Assembly (NCBI GenBank): GCA_028753945.1
Contig: JAPNXP010000001.1
Location: forward strand, 5,942,501-6,006,500
DNA length: 64,000 nucleotides
Direction: 5' to 3'
Source of the DNA: Hexactinellida sp. DTS-2022
Taxonomy: Eukaryota; Porifera; Hexactinellida
This document shows, in pieces, positions 23,591-36,396 of this stretch. Positions within the stretch are counted from its first letter, which is position 1, and each line of letters opens with the position of its first letter. A program made the translations under genes and the position numbers. The notes below the pieces were generated by a model. It was not told the DNA's origin. It did no database searches and saw only the letters and a program-made list of their open reading frames with translations.

Positions 23591-24076
23591 CAGGGTTGCC
23601 AATCCAATCCAATCCAATCGACAATCCAATCCAATCGAGCCAAATTTGGACAATCGGCAATCCAAATTTGGACAATCGATTATTCGGATGACAATCCAAT
23701 CGCAATCGACAATCCAAAATATCGTCGATTTATTTTGGATTGTTTCTCCGATTTTTTTCTATCGTTTACTCCTCAGTATTATATCAAAAAGAGTTATGTT
23801 TCATCATATGTTCAAACATAAAACATATATTATTGGGTACAATGACGAGCAATTGAGCATTTTAAATTTTGGCATTATTTAGAAATTGAAAAAACAAACA
23901 ATCGAAAAAAATCGATGAAAATTCATCGATTGCAATCCAATCGATAAAAATCGAACCAATCCAATCGACAATCCAATCGATGAAAAATGCAGCAATCCAA
24001 ACGATAATCCAATCGATGAAAAAAGCAGCAATCGGCAATCGAAAATCTTCTCGATTGGATTGGATTGGCAACCCTG
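23591..24076. mobile_element. hAT MITE filled with CAATCCAATCGA repeats
   Basis: Ends CAGGGTTGCCAATCCAATCC are inverted and flanked by a perfect 8-bp duplication CTACTCAT (23583-23590, 24077-24084). The interior is largely short repeats of CAATCCAATCGA in opposite orientations on the two halves, as if grown from the ends. Confidence 0.9.
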
Positions 24077-24221
24077 CTACTCATGGAGGGTGTGAAATTG
24101 TAGATTGTTATAAACGTGCTAATCGTAAGCATTGCTATATAGCAGGCACTGGTACAAGAACTTGGGACAAGTATAAAAGTATAAAAGATAAGAAGCAAGC
24201 TTAAAAGCAATACATTTACTT

Positions 24222-24908
24222 AGATGGAAAGTGAATTCGAGAAAATTTCTAAAATTCGGCAAAGAATTTTTCTCAGGACGAAATTAAGACGATGGTGGAC
24301 TTAATTGAAGAAAATAAATCAAGTTTATCGGTGCCCTAAGTACGACATTGACATTCGATGACAAGAACAAAATTTGGGGGAAAATAGCTGGCAAGATATC
24401 TGAATTGCATGGTAGCAGAAGAACACGGGATGATATTTCCAAGAAGTGGTATAACACTTTGTCAAAATACAAGCCACGAATAGCAGATAAATTAGCTTCA
24501 GCTAGAAAGACTGGAGGCGGTGAGGCAGAAGCTAGCCTAGATGAAGTGGAGGCAAAGATAAGCTCCATCAAGGGGAAAGAGGCTTTTGAGGGGATTGAAT
24601 CAGGGATCGATTTAACATTATTTCGTGCAACACCTGCAACTGTCATTGAGGATGAATCAATGATAATAAGCCCGATTAGCTCTCAGGACACAGAGAGGAA
24701 GTTTTTCGTACCAGAAAGATCAAGAAAAAGAAAATTCTCTGATGAAAGCGACTACCAAATGACGAAACAGTCACTACTCAAGAATGAAATTGAGAAGTTA
24801 AATATATTAAAACAATTAGATTCAAAATTCGATAGAGTAATATCGATATTAGAGCGTATAGAGCGTAACTCCATGATGGCCCACCAAGCACTTTATCCTC
24901 CCCCCTAA
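24222..24908 (+). pseudogene. Harbinger Myb-like partner (copy B)
   Basis: Probable start at 24222. The first part reads NFSQDEIKTMVDLIEENK. The open frame from 24348 continues with NKIWGKIAGKI and KKWYNTLSKYK, a Myb/SANT-like trihelix pattern. A glycine-rich joint and a C-terminal coiled segment (LLKNEIEKLNILKQL, then ISILERIE) follow. Two frameshifts lie near 24280 and 24340, so the N-terminus is not readable in one frame. It converges on the transposase at 25199-26065. The partner normally binds the element ends and aids nuclear import of the transposase. Confidence 0.7.
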
Positions 24909-25198
24909 TGTCTCCTGCTATGCCTCAATATTATCCTCCGCTGGATGAATATAATAAGTAATTTTTCTATTGTTCTTATATTTTACTATTTATCACAAAA
25001 TTGTTTACATTAATTAAACTTATATCAATTGAAATATTTTTCAACAATCGTTTGCCTTGCCAAAACTTCATTTTCTGAAACTTCAATTCCATCCAATTCT
25101 GGATCTAAATAATGAAAATCTTCGGATACTTCTATGTCTGTATGTAATCCATGCAGAAATTATGCAGCATCATACTAGCAACAATAACTCTGCAGACC

Positions 25199-26065
25199 CT
25201 ACCAGTGCCATAGCATAAACTCCCGCCGGTTTTGTCCATAGCCGCTATCTGCTTTTCCAAATGCCAAATGTGCATTTAATAGTTTCCTCGTCTTCAAAAA
25301 TGCTTTATTATACCGTTTTTCACTAAAAATAACTGGCGAAAGTATTGGTGTCATTAAGTTATGTCGTAGCGGGTATCCACTGTCACCCAAGAACCAACCA
25401 TCAACTGTTAGGATTTCTTTAGTTGAAATTTTATTATTAATCCCGGATTTCCTCCAAATAAAAGCATCATGTGCGCTACCAGGCCACTTGACAACGACAT
25501 CCAAAAATTTGAAATTATCATCGCATATTGCTTGTATGTTTATGGAATGATAGCCTTTTCGGTTCACATAGAGTGGTTCGTTTTCAGATGGTGCAACGAT
25601 GGGTATATGTGAACCATCAATACAGCCCAAGACTTTGGGAAACCCAAATTTTTCTTGAAATCCGCGCTGAATCCTCCTTTGCTCAGCTTCATTTGGAAAA
25701 TTGATGAATTCGTTTGCGCAAGAGCAGAGTGCATCGGTTACATTGCCTATACATCTTGAAACAGATGATTGCGATATTCCATGACATGAAGCAATTACTG
25801 TTTGAAAACTTCCAGTCGCTAAAAATTGAAGAGTTACTGCTAGTTGAGTAGTTGCTGGTATTGAGTATGATCGATTTGTGGACCTGAACATGTACGAATC
25901 CAACCTATCGACTAATTCGGTGAACATTATTCGATCGACTCTGTAACGAGTAATGAACTCAATATCTGAATAAGCGTCAAGAGGGTTTAGGCGATCCCGA
26001 AATATCCTCTGGCTACGCAGGCTACTATTAAATTCAGTTTCGAGAAAAAATAACTGAATAGCCAT
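25199..26065 (-). pseudogene. Harbinger transposase (HARBI1-like), copy B
   Basis: A long open frame reads from the Met at 26065, which aligns with copy A; the open frame extends up to 26143. It contains RDRLNPLDAYSDIEF, a helix-turn-helix region with GISQSSVSRC, GCIDGSHIPI (first Asp) and GSAHDAFIWRKS (second Asp). Near 25290 the homology moves to another frame. There the motif reads TIKCTFGIWKS where copy A has TIECTFGIWKS, so the catalytic Glu codon is a Lys codon and the copy would be inactive even without the shift. It ends at a stop near 25199. Confidence 0.85.
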
Positions 26066-26269
26066 GATGTTGTGAAATATTAATAATGTTGAATAATAGA
26101 ATATGAAAATGATGAGAAAAGATGTGAATGATATTTTAATCATCGAGTGAACCTCTATTTATAGAATTTACAATTTTCGTATAGCAACTGAATTTCAGCA
26201 GTTTTATGAATTGATTAACTTTTAAGTATTTGATGAACTCTTACAAATAAATAAATAAAATGTATTAGA

Positions 26270-26616
26270 AAATAGAATAGAATTTAAAATAAATTTAAGA
26301 AGTGAATGGATTCTAGGAATTGATTGGATTCTAAGAAAAATTCCAAGAATTAAATGGGTTCTAAGAAAAGTTCTTAGAATCAGTTAAGAATTATATATTT
26401 CATAATTCTAAGAAAAATGCCAAGAATTAAATGGATTCTAAGAAAAAATTCTAAGAATGGGGGATTCTAAGAATAATTCCTAGAATCCGTTAAGAATTCT
26501 CAATTTGATAATTCTTAACGGATTCTAAGAATCCATTATAGTACTTTAGAATTTTTCTTAGAATTACACTAAGAATTTAGTTAAGAATAATCCTAAGAAT
26601 TTTAGTGAATAAGGCC
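26270..26616. repeat. ATTCTAAGAA repeats leading to a GGCCTTATTCAC terminus
   Basis: Repeats of GGATTCTAAGAA in both orientations end in GTGAATAAGGCC at 26616, followed by CCAGG. This is the same terminus and flank as the MITE at 29461-30085. It may be the right end of Harbinger element B. No left end was found. Confidence 0.55.
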
Positions 26617-26639
26617 CCAGGTCTTCAGCTACGCCTTTG

Positions 26640-27840
26640 ATAAACCACATCGAAAATGCAATTCACAATATTTAACGAGAACCCAAATTGACAGCTAAAG
26701 CGTGTTGGAAAGACAAAACGTCAGTTTAGCACTGAAAATATTCCATGAGACAACATCTGCTGGTTTATTAGCCTTCAATTTGGAAAATAACATAGTGGAT
26801 ACCACTAAACTGTAGAATTTCTTGATATACAGTCAACTCCGCTTAATAGAGCCACCGTTAATCGGTTTTTTCGCTTAATCGGGTCAAAACAACCTGGTTC
26901 CGAGGTGGCTCTATTAAGCGGAGTCGACTGTAATAGCAAAGTGTGGAAATATTTAATGTAATTGAGTAGGAAAGAATATTATCTAGCTCCAATTTATCCA
27001 GCAGATCTCCGTTTACAAAATAAAAGCAACGTTGTCTCTTGGTTAGTTAATTCTCTAGAACACCACTTTGGTTTATATAGACAAATGTCAGGGTCTCACT
27101 ATCACATTTCATATAACCAAATCTTAGAAAGCGAAAGCAGACTCTAACTTTCGAACATAGTAAAGGTGTTTGCTATGAAATATGTTCCACTAACACTGAA
27201 GACAGTGTTTCCTTAAAAGAATATCTTGCTCAATTTTCGGATGATGTAGATTCCATAAGCGACGAACAACTCAGCTTTGATATTGAATTGTACATACATA
27301 AATTGAATTAAAATTTTCTCCCAGACTTCGAGGTTTCTCAGATTGAATGTCTGATCTATATAGCGGGATATGCAGACAGTCTTCTCTTACTTTAAAAAAT
27401 CTAATGGGTGTCTATCTTGTCATAATTTCTTAACAACAAATAAACCTCTTGAAGTTAACAATGATGTTGGGTCCCAGTATACCTTGATTGATCAGGTGGA
27501 TAGAGGCTCCCTGAAGTATCCGTCTTATCATGTGGTAGAATCTCTGTTTATATTGTATGAACTTTTGTAAAGATTGATAACTGAGATTGCTAGAAAACAG
27601 AATTCTATTCTGGCCAATCCCGAAACTTGCTGGTAAACATATGTATGAACATTATTGCAGAGAGGAATAATAACGTGTGGAAAGATTGGTGCATGCATAT
27701 GTAATGTTTTGAACTGGGATATTCTCAAAATTATTTTTTTAACTTGGGCAAACATAATCTTGTCAAAGAGGGTTCGTGATTACAATGTCGCCGTTTTAAA
27801 AAGAGATAATACCAAACTTAAATATACAACTAATATTTAA
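26640..27840 (+). pseudogene. P-element transposase, C-terminal half (copy 2)
   Basis: Blocks in order are TAKACWK-RQNVSLALKIFHE, a tryptophan-containing linker, APIYPADLRLQ, LEHHFGLYRQMSGSHYHIS and QILESESRL. They continue with an IECLIYIAGYA block, VDRGSLKYPS and a C-terminal NIILSKRVRDYN. They match copy 3 on the other strand (29.1-30.9 kb). Many frameshifts and a pogo-type MITE at 26830-26930 interrupt it. The THAP domain and first catalytic region are absent; the fragment begins beside the GGCCTTATTCAC terminus. Confidence 0.8.
26830..26930. mobile_element. Tigger-type MITE, 101 bp
   Basis: CAGTCAACTCCGCTTAATAG and its near-perfect reverse complement, flanked by TA, almost fill this short palindrome. 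It interrupts the P copy 2 reading between the linker and APIYPADLRLQ. Partial relatives are near 10155 and 61237. Confidence 0.85.
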
Positions 27841-27987
27841 GTAATTATTTGTTTCCTAAAGATATACGTACTACAAGAAGTTTGTCAGTGTTTTGAAGAT
27901 GGTGTGCACGAAGTAGATAGTGTAGATTCTAGTTCCTGTCTGTTACGGACTGGATTTACTATGTTTTTTACTGATTAGTGTATTATA

Positions 27988-28495
27988 TCTATATTATTAA
28001 ATCTCGATTGTTGTTTGTTTGTTTGTGTGTGTGTTTTTGTCCGGATTGTATTAAAGTGATTGGGGGAATAGAAACCGCAATTAAAATTGGGATATAAACT
28101 AACTTACAAATGTTATAATAGGTAAACAAGTATGCTGAACACGAATTTCGCGTTTATAAATCTCTCATATTAATATTTGTTGTTGTTATCTACACAAAAT
28201 AGGTAAACAAATTAATGGAAAGTTCAAAATCAACCTAGAAGTCAACTTTCAACGGGTATTATAAGTAAACAAGTGTGCTGAACACGAATTTCGCATTTAT
28301 AAAATTCTAATATGAGTATTTGTTTTTGTTGTTGTTTACTCAAATAGGTAAACAAATTAATGAAAATTCAAAATCATAAAATCCCTTTCTACCATTTCCA
28401 TGGTAGAAAGTGTGAGGAGTAAGGCCGCATAACGGCCGTTAACTTGAGGTGCGTAGCACCGATCTGTCGCAAAGCGACCGAGACCGAAGGGTTCG
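27988..28495 (+). mobile_element. Helitron-like non-autonomous element, copy 1
   Basis: It begins TCTATATTATTAAATCTCG after an A and ends in GAAGGGTTCG before a T. There is no inverted repeat or duplication. The 3' part has small hairpins (GGTGCGTAGCACC, GTCGCAAAGCGAC). Two to three internal repeats of about 145 bp contain GTAAACAAGTATGCTGAACA. Matches 56069-56971 end to end. Confidence 0.7.
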
Positions 28496-29075
28496 TACGT
28501 ATTAATATTGGTATTTTGTTGTTAAGAGTTTCCAATTAAAATTTACATGTTTCCAAATATATTTCTTGTTTAAAATTGAGCTGGATATTACTAAAGTTGA
28601 ACGTGGAAGAAAGAGCTATAATTCAGGAGCATTTACGTAGTCATAGCAATCTATATACTAAGGCAATGGCACTCTAGTGAATTACTGGACCATGGATGGC
28701 AATAACAATGGGTTTTCCAAGTTTCTACTAATTGTCATAAAGCCTTTCAGTGGTATTTTAATGTGTAACAAATGTTATATTTTAAATTCTAAGACTACCC
28801 AGCCCCAATTCTCATAATATTTGGATAATAATTTAGAAATAAATACGTTATTTTTAATGAATTAAATGCAACACAAACAATACAGCATTATACTATATGA
28901 ACAAATACATAGAATCAAGAAATGGTACATAAGCAGCATGTGAATCCTTTAACTGTCCGATTGACTGTAGACACGCATCGCTCTCTCTAAGGCTCGTAGA
29001 CACATCGCTCTCTCTAACGCTCGTAGACACACTCAATACGTAGTAGAATAACCTATAACAAAACAAGCAAGAAAA

Positions 29076-32000
29076 TTAGTTGAATTTTTTTAGTTTAGTG
29101 TTATCTTTATTTAAAACCATGGCATTATAATTGCGAACCCTCTTTGATAAGATAATGTTTGACCAAGTTAAACACATTTTCTTTAATATATCCCAATTCC
29201 AAACACCACAGAAACACCAATCTTTTCCGACATCACTGTATCTCTCTGCAATAAAGTTCATAGAGATACTGATCAACAGGCTACGGGATGGTCCAGAATA
29301 CAATTCCTTACTTAAAGATTCACAGTTGTCAATTTTGAGGAAGGTTTCATATAATATGCAAACACATTTTACCACATAACGAGAAGGATATTTAAGAGAG
29401 CCCCTATCCACTAAATCAATCAAAGTATATTGGGAGCCAACGTCATTGTTAACTTCCAGGGGCCTTATTCACTAACATATCTTAAACTTAAACTTAAACT
29501 TAGTTTAAACTAAGTCTAAACTAAGTCTTGACTTAGTTTATGCTAAGTTTATTTAACTTCTTAAAACTTATCCAAAAACTTAGTTTTTGCTTAAACTTAA
29601 GCTTAAACATAGTCTAAACTAAGTATTGACTTAGTTTTGCTTAAACTTAAACTTAAACTCAGTCTAAACTAAGTAATTACTACTTTTTGCGAATCTTTTT
29701 AACTTCTCAAAACTAAACTCAGTGATACAACCACTATTAGTGACACAACCACGATAAGTTACGATAAATAATTCGTAAATAAATTAACTAATTGTAAAAT
29801 ACAAGTATATTATCCTGAAATATTCAGTTAATTCTGGTAAGAAGTAGACTTAACTTTTTGTTTACTTTTCAACAGAAAACTAAGCAAGAACTAAGTTTTA
29901 TCTCAAAACTAAGCACAAACTAAGTTCAAACTAAGTTTAGACTTAGTTTGAACTTAGTTTTGCTTCGTGAATACCGACTTAGTTTGTGCTTAGTTTGTGC
30001 TTAAACTTAGTTTAAACTAAGCACAAACTAAGTTTATGCTTAGTTTAAGCACAAACTAAGTTTAAGAAGTTTAGTGAATAAGGCCCCAGGAGTTTATCTG
30101 ATGTTAAAAGATTATGGCAAGATAGACAGTCATTAGACTTCTTAAAGTATGAGAAGACTGCGTATCCTGCTATATAAACGAGACATTCCATTTGAGAAAC
30201 TTCTATTTCAGGGACTGAAATTTCATTCAATGTGGTTAGATAAGTTCTATATCGTGTTGCTCCTCATTACAACTATCAAAATCGTCAGCAAATTTATGAA
30301 GGTATTATTTAAGAGAAATACTGTCTTCACAAGAGATAGCACCGTATTTTAGAGCGAATAATTTTAGAATGTTTGAAAGTTGGAGTCTGCGTTCGCTTTC
30401 CAAAATTTGGTTAAATGAAATGTAGTAGTGAGACCCTGACATCTGTCTATATAAACCAAAGTGGTGCTCCAGCGCATCATTTTGAATTCTTGCAGTTAGA
30501 AGGTACTGGTATCCGCAGTTCTCGGTAAGTTGTTTGACCAGCAGTGGTAACGCCTCGCATGTGTGTCTGAAACTGGTAAAGGTTTGTGGTGTTAACTTTC
30601 CATATAAAGATGACAAATTATTCCAAATATCCAACCAAGAGACGACGTCGTTTAAAAATGTAAACGAAAATCTCCTGGGTAAATTGGAGCTGAATATTCA
30701 TCCTTAAAACGTATATCTTTTCCGACCCAGTTGACATTGAATAGTTTCCACACCTGATTGATTAATTCAAGGAATTCTACAATTTGATTCGTGTGTATGA
30801 TGTCTTTTTCCATTTTCCACGATAATAAGCCGGCATATGTTGTCTCATGGAAAATTTTCAAAGCAAAACTAACATTTTGTCGTTCTAACCTTGAGGGCCA
30901 ACAGGCTTTCGCTGTTAATCTTGGTGCTCGCTTCAAGACATTACATTTATCAGAATTGAATAAATTACGGATATCCTGAAAGGGTGCATAACATAGTTCA
31001 GAATAAAGAGATTTAGAGGTAAAATGAGTGGTCGAAATGTTGGTTCTAGAAATGGAGACGTAAAAACTTTTGTTTACGTTACTGATATTTTGTTGTACAC
31101 ATAATTTACATTCAGCAAATTTCGGAAAAATAAATGTATTGTCTAAATTTTTTAGATTTAACCAATTATTCCTACAAAATCAAAAAACAAAATTAAACTT
31201 CTTTGTGGATTGCATGGGTGCTGTACCTTTGGTTCCAGTCTCGAATTAATTGAAAAGTATTTTTATAAACGAACATTGAGTGGATAATTATCAGTACACA
31301 CAGCTTCAACAAACAGACCACAAGCTTCGATGTCACAAATAGTTGATTTAACAATTGGATATAATGATTCTGCGGCTGCAGAACCCAAAGGTATTAATCG
31401 CACAATGGTGGAAAACTTGGCCGATAAACTAGAAACCATCATAGAAAAAACTGTAGTATGTGGATCATCCGGATTATGAATCGACCCAATTACCCTTCCT
31501 CCCTTATAGGATGCATCACTACGAATGTGAACTTCATCCATTTGAAGAATCACATGGCGCTCTAAATCATTAAACGTGGTAGCAATTTCTTGAAGAATTT
31601 TAGTATACTCACTCTCTAGGCCAATACTATTTTTGATTACGTTCGTGTGGAAGTATTATACAGTTAGAGCTTTGGATAAGCCGATAACAAGCTGGTGAAA
31701 TTCCGTAACTTTTAGACAAAAGACCTGAGTGAGAATATTATAACGACGAGCATGTTTATCAACAATTAAGTATTTCAGCTCATCGAGCAAAAAATTAAGA
31801 CGAATTAGCATAGAATCATTCTCGGCTTCGAAATCAAATGTGGAATGGGTAGGATCTAGTGTATCAATAGCACTAGAAAGATTATGAATGGCATTCTCGA
31901 CATGTTTTTTCAAAGGGGTCGCTGTGGAAATTGAGCAATCTTTTTGACTCATTTCAAATATTTCAACTTCATGAATATTATTTTCTAACAATCTGATATC

Positions 32001-32500
32001 GTTGAACGAATTACAAGATAGTTTAATTCTATTATTTTCTTTATAAAAAGCCTTACAATCTAATTTTTCATCAACAATTATTGAACGTTCGATCGTAGAA
32101 ATTTCATTATGATAGTGAATCTTAAGAAATAGAATGATTGTAGAATTGGGTCGATGAAGAAGCCAACCGTTAGGTAGTTCAATTAGATGTAACTTAGAAA
32201 TAATACAATTAAGAGTAGAAAGAATAAACTTAGATTCAGTTTCTTTGAAATCTGCGCGGCTCTTCTGGTAGGCTTCCTGTACCCTCTTCTCCTCCTTAAC
32301 ATCTAAAGATAGTCTTTGACATCTATCAGCAGCATCTGTCAGATAGCTAGGACAGTTTGGAAAGATGCTAGGGACTGCACACTTCTTCAGAGCCACTTTC
32401 TTCTGATCGTCTCAATCATCTCCATTCCATTGAAGTATTGAATGGTCCTCTCTATGTCTTCTTCATGGAAATGGTGTATGCAGACCTTCAAAACAAAAGA
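29076..32500 (-). pseudogene. P-element/THAP9-like transposase (copy 3)
   Basis: Reading leftward, the end of a THAP domain (VCIHHFHEEDIE, near 32490) leads to CPSYL, a long helical region (to 31656) and the first catalytic Asp in LQMDEVHIRSD (31550). The second Asp is in CTDNYPLNVRL (31270). SFALKIFHE, LEHHFGLYRQMSG, a CLSCHNLL zinc-like pair and a C-terminal KRVRNYN follow, ending at 29076. The N-terminal half of the THAP domain is not visible. Frameshifts occur near 32410, 31600, 31000-31260 and 30640, and the MITE at 29461-30085 splits the LLEVN segment. It cannot make a full protein. Confidence 0.85.
29461..30085. mobile_element. MITE with GGCCTTATTCAC ends, CTTAAACTTAG interior
   Basis: Ends GGCCTTATTCACTAA and the reverse complement are flanked by CCAGG on both sides. 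Comparison with the unbroken reading in P copy 2 (27440-27450) gives the empty site, so the insertion is certain. The interior is repeats of AAACTTAGTTT that fold on themselves. The duplication reads as 5 bp CCAGG, or 3 bp if the end is GGGCC. Confidence 0.85.
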
Positions 32501-33649
32501 CATAGAATACAATATAAAAGTAAACATATTATAACAAAGTACGTACCTTCAATCGTAACAATGCAATTAAAATCATTATTGAATATCGTAAAAATTTTGA
32601 GTGTAAAAATTATGGGTGGTTATTAAGTGGTTAGTGAAATTCATACTCTCACTACTCTGACGTTTATTGGGCAGAATGTAGAAATTAGTCAGCTACTCAA
32701 GTGTTTATAACTTCTATAATCATTCAGTACTTGTATTTCTTGAACGTGAATATGATCTAAACGAATTTTAATCGTTCTGTAGGGATGAATTCAAACAATT
32801 GTTACCGCTAGATTAATATAGTGAATATCCCTGAAAATCAAGTTTTATTCTCGCAGTTATTCCAAAAATAAGTTCTAAGGGGAATAAAGTAGGTGAATTC
32901 ACCATAAATACTCAAATCATCTTTAAATTTCAAGTTATTGTATAGAATAATCCCATGGTAATTGCCATCCATGGTCCAGTAATTCACTAGAGTGCCATTG
33001 CCTTAGTATATAGATTGCTATGACGTAGTGTATTAATTGATTAAGTAAAGTTAGTTACGGAAATGTCGGTGATTTACTTTGAATTGGCCGACACTGTCAC
33101 CCGCATAATTTTTTTCCCCAAAACGGATTTGGATATGTCATTCTACTAAAAATTGCGCTTCTAGTGATACTAAAATACGATTTGCATGAATTTTTTCTAG
33201 GTATGACCATAGCCTACTCTATCAAAAGGCCTCCCATCAAAATATCAAAATTGGACTGGGAATGCGGTCGAAGATGGATTGTAAAGTACAATTTAATGAT
33301 GAATTTTAATAGATTAAATATAATTCAAGTATTCTCGACGTGAATACTAAATCTATTAGAATTCTAGATGTAATAGGTCAATAATAATTAACTTTTGAAT
33401 GAATGTGATCAAATTAATACACTGATTAATTAATATTACAATTTTCACATACAAATAAACTAATAAATAGTCACAAAAAATAAAGACAAGAATAAATAAT
33501 GTATGAGTTGGTATAAATCAGTTCTGCTCCTTTGATCGATTTCAGGTAGATCACTACAGCTTCACAAAAATAAAGATAATTATATAGTTAATGGAATAAT
33601 AATAAAAAGGATTACGTTTAAGATTTGATGTCTAAATATCAAACTTTTT

Positions 33650-35640
33650 TCACTTTCGCTTTTCGCTCTTATTAGATCTTACGAGTGAATAGAGTACTTT
33701 ATTGTTTAATAGACAATTTGCAGTTACACAAATCAATCTACGAACAATAAACCATCCAGAAGTATTGCATGAACGACAATTTTCATTCCACATCTCAGAG
33801 TAACCTCCATTCTCTAAATAAATGATGGCAAGTTCGGTCAGAATATTTAGAGATGTTCCATTGATGAGCATGTCCATTAATTGGGTACACACTGTTCTCT
33901 ATAATAGTCCACCAGTGGGAAATTCGTCCAAAGTGGACTATTAGAAAATATGGACTGTTACAAATATATAAATAGTTGATTTGGACAAGTAAATAAGTGG
34001 ACTATTAGAAAAGTGGACTATTAGAGAAGTGGACAATGGGAGAGAACTGTATTTTGTTCAATCGCAATATATAGCTGCCAAACTGTAACTATAACATCAA
34101 GAGCAGGTTCAGTAGGATACTTGAGCTGGCTACGATCGCAGAGAGATATGAGCTCGAACTGTGTGTGTGTGTGTGTGCCAATTCTTCAAGAAGGAAGTCT
34201 TTCTTCAGAGTTAATAATTTAGTACATAACGTACATGCTTCCTTGCGTTTCAAATATTGGTGAATAGAATAGCCTGTAATAAAATACAAAGCTTGAAGTA
34301 CATGTGAGTCAATTTCTATGACTGATAGATCTTTAATTTCATCAAGAAAAGGATCCAAATAAATTGGATCATCAGTAGTTTCAGGAGTCATTGAGGTAAA
34401 AGACTGAATAAAGGTTTGGATAGAAAGTTGGTTAGTTTCTGCTTGGTCAGAAATAATTTTTAGATGTTAGATAACCTTAAACGGCGTTCGGTTTCGAGAA
34501 TTTGTAGAAAAGAAATATGATAATTTTAACAAGATATTATTCTGTAAAGGACAAAATGATGCTCTAATGGGTCCGTCTGCAAAAATGAGGTTAACAAATA
34601 TGAGAATCCACAGTTTTCAACTAGATAATTGCAAATCGCAGGTAATGCAGTGCAAGCATGTCTAAAACTAATAAATCTTTGCTTGCATAATTTGCCATTT
34701 TAATTAGGAAACTTTCCCAAACTTCTAACAATTTCACTATTCTGGATAAAAAGGAAAAACGCTCATCATTTTGTGTTAAAGGACGACACAAATTTTCATT
34801 CAAACGAATATCTTTATAGGGAGTATTCACGTTAAATATTTTCCATAAATTTAAGATAATTTTAACAAAATGAGATGTGGGTGTTTTCAACTCAGGATGT
34901 CTAGGTTTATTTTGGATGGTTAAAGCAGCTAAGGTAGATTCATGTATAATTTTGAGAACAAGTTTGACACTCTGTCCGTCGCTCAATATTTGATGGATAG
35001 CAAGCTATTGCTGATAGCCGAGGAGCAAATTTGGCAACACTTCCTCTCTCGGAACGATAGAGCACACAAATATCCTCAAAGAAAAATTAACTTGGAAATA
35101 AATAGTAGCATCTAAATTAATCTTTTTTATTCAGCCAAATATTTCGGATCGTTTTCAAAATGTGTACAAAATCAAAAGTAAGAAAAAAGTTTCCGATTAT
35201 CATCAATGATTCATCATGAGCATGCGGGACTTGTGTTTGTAGTGTACCAATTAGAGAGAACAATTTGACTTAACTCACATTTAAAGGATAATTGTCGGTG
35301 CAGATAACATGTACTCTTAATCCACAATTCTCTATATCAATAATGCAGGATTTAATGACCGGGAATATCTTTTCAGCCGAGATTGAGGAACAAGGTAACA
35401 AACGGACGATACAAGACCACTTTTTATACAGACTGGAAATCATTATTGCGAACACGGTTTTGGTAGGATCTTCAGGGTTCAAGCTAGTACCATATATTTT
35501 TCCAGCCTTGTACGAGATTTCGGCAATTTACATGAATTTCGTTCATTTGAACAATGATGTTTTTTTTTTGTTCCATACTAAAAGCCTGAAGTTACCTTCG
35601 CAAGATATGTAATAAATTCATGTTCAAGTCCCTATGAAGA
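33650..35640 (-). pseudogene. Split P transposase, C-terminal half
   Basis: Downstream continuation of 38525-39700. Leftward it reads DPTKTVFAIMISSLYKKWS and CTDNYPLNV (second Asp, 35290), then GQSVKLVLKIIHE and a linker with NENLCRPLTQNDERF. A VLQALYFITGYSI block and a C-terminal CLLNNKVLYSLVRSNKSEKRK follow. The LEHHFGLYRQ block is only partly readable around 34500-34620. Frameshifts are frequent, and a GT-repeat sits near 34160. Confidence 0.75.
33889..34051. mobile_element. Pogo-type MITE inside the split P element
   Basis: CACTGTTCTCTATAATAGTC at the left and GGGAGAGAACTG with TA at the right are imperfect inverted ends. The interior repeats GTGGACTATTAGA. It breaks the C-terminal coding half of the P copy. 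Confidence 0.6.
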
Positions 35641-36179
35641 ATAAAGTTTGTCTAATCGTGACCTTCGTTATATAAGGCCTTACTACTACTCCGAACCATG
35701 GATTACTTGAAGGACATTGATTATTAGCTGACATATCTTTATCTCAATAGCTAGTAATGACAGACCTGAGAAATACATTATAATTGTATAGGAAGTTAGG
35801 AACATGATATCAAGGCATACATAACACCCTTTAGAATTGTGATATATCACCATTGTATTACGTAATCGATAATGAGTGTATTACCATATAAAGAATTAAG
35901 TGATAATAATCTCATTATCTCAAAGATTATTGAAGTTAGGCCTAGAATATGTATTATCATAGCCTACTCTATATAAGGCCTACCATCAAAGCTAATATTT
36001 TGCACCAAGGATGAAGTAGTGTACGATATTATTATTGACCCATAGTTATTTACATTTATCTCTGTACAGTTAGAAATATTTTAAATTTAGTTGGATCAAC
36101 TTGTTACTGATTTTTGTTAATTTTTAGTAATTAATTAATCCAATTCTCCTTCCACCGATATTTTAAGTACTTCCTAGTA

Positions 36180-36339
36180 CAGTTGAAACAGGATATTTTT
36201 AACAATCGGATATTTTTAACACATTTTCTTGTAAATAATTAATTATTGTTGTTGTTGTAAAATCGGGTATTTTTAACAATCGGATATTTTTAACAAATTT
36301 TCGTGAAAAGAATGTGTTAAAAATATCCGGTTTCAACTG
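36180..36339. mobile_element. Pogo-type MITE
   Basis: CAGTTGAAACAGGATATTTT at the left and its near mirror ending CAACTG are flanked by TA. The interior repeats CGGATATTTTTAACA. It lies just upstream of the THAP gene of P copy 5. Confidence 0.75.
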
Positions 36340-36396
36340 TACTATATTTGACTTTGTTTCTTTTTAATAAATAGTTAGATATTTTAATTTTTCTCA

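Larger units (their letters stand above)
28634..33035 (-). mobile_element. P-type transposon with inverted ends (copy 3)
   Basis: TCATAGCAATCTATATACTA and about 80 bp more at 28634-28720 are mirrored at 32950-33035. Between them lies a minus-strand P transposase (29076-32500) holding a later MITE. This is the most complete P element here. P elements normally leave 8-bp duplications; a clean one was not found. Confidence 0.75.
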
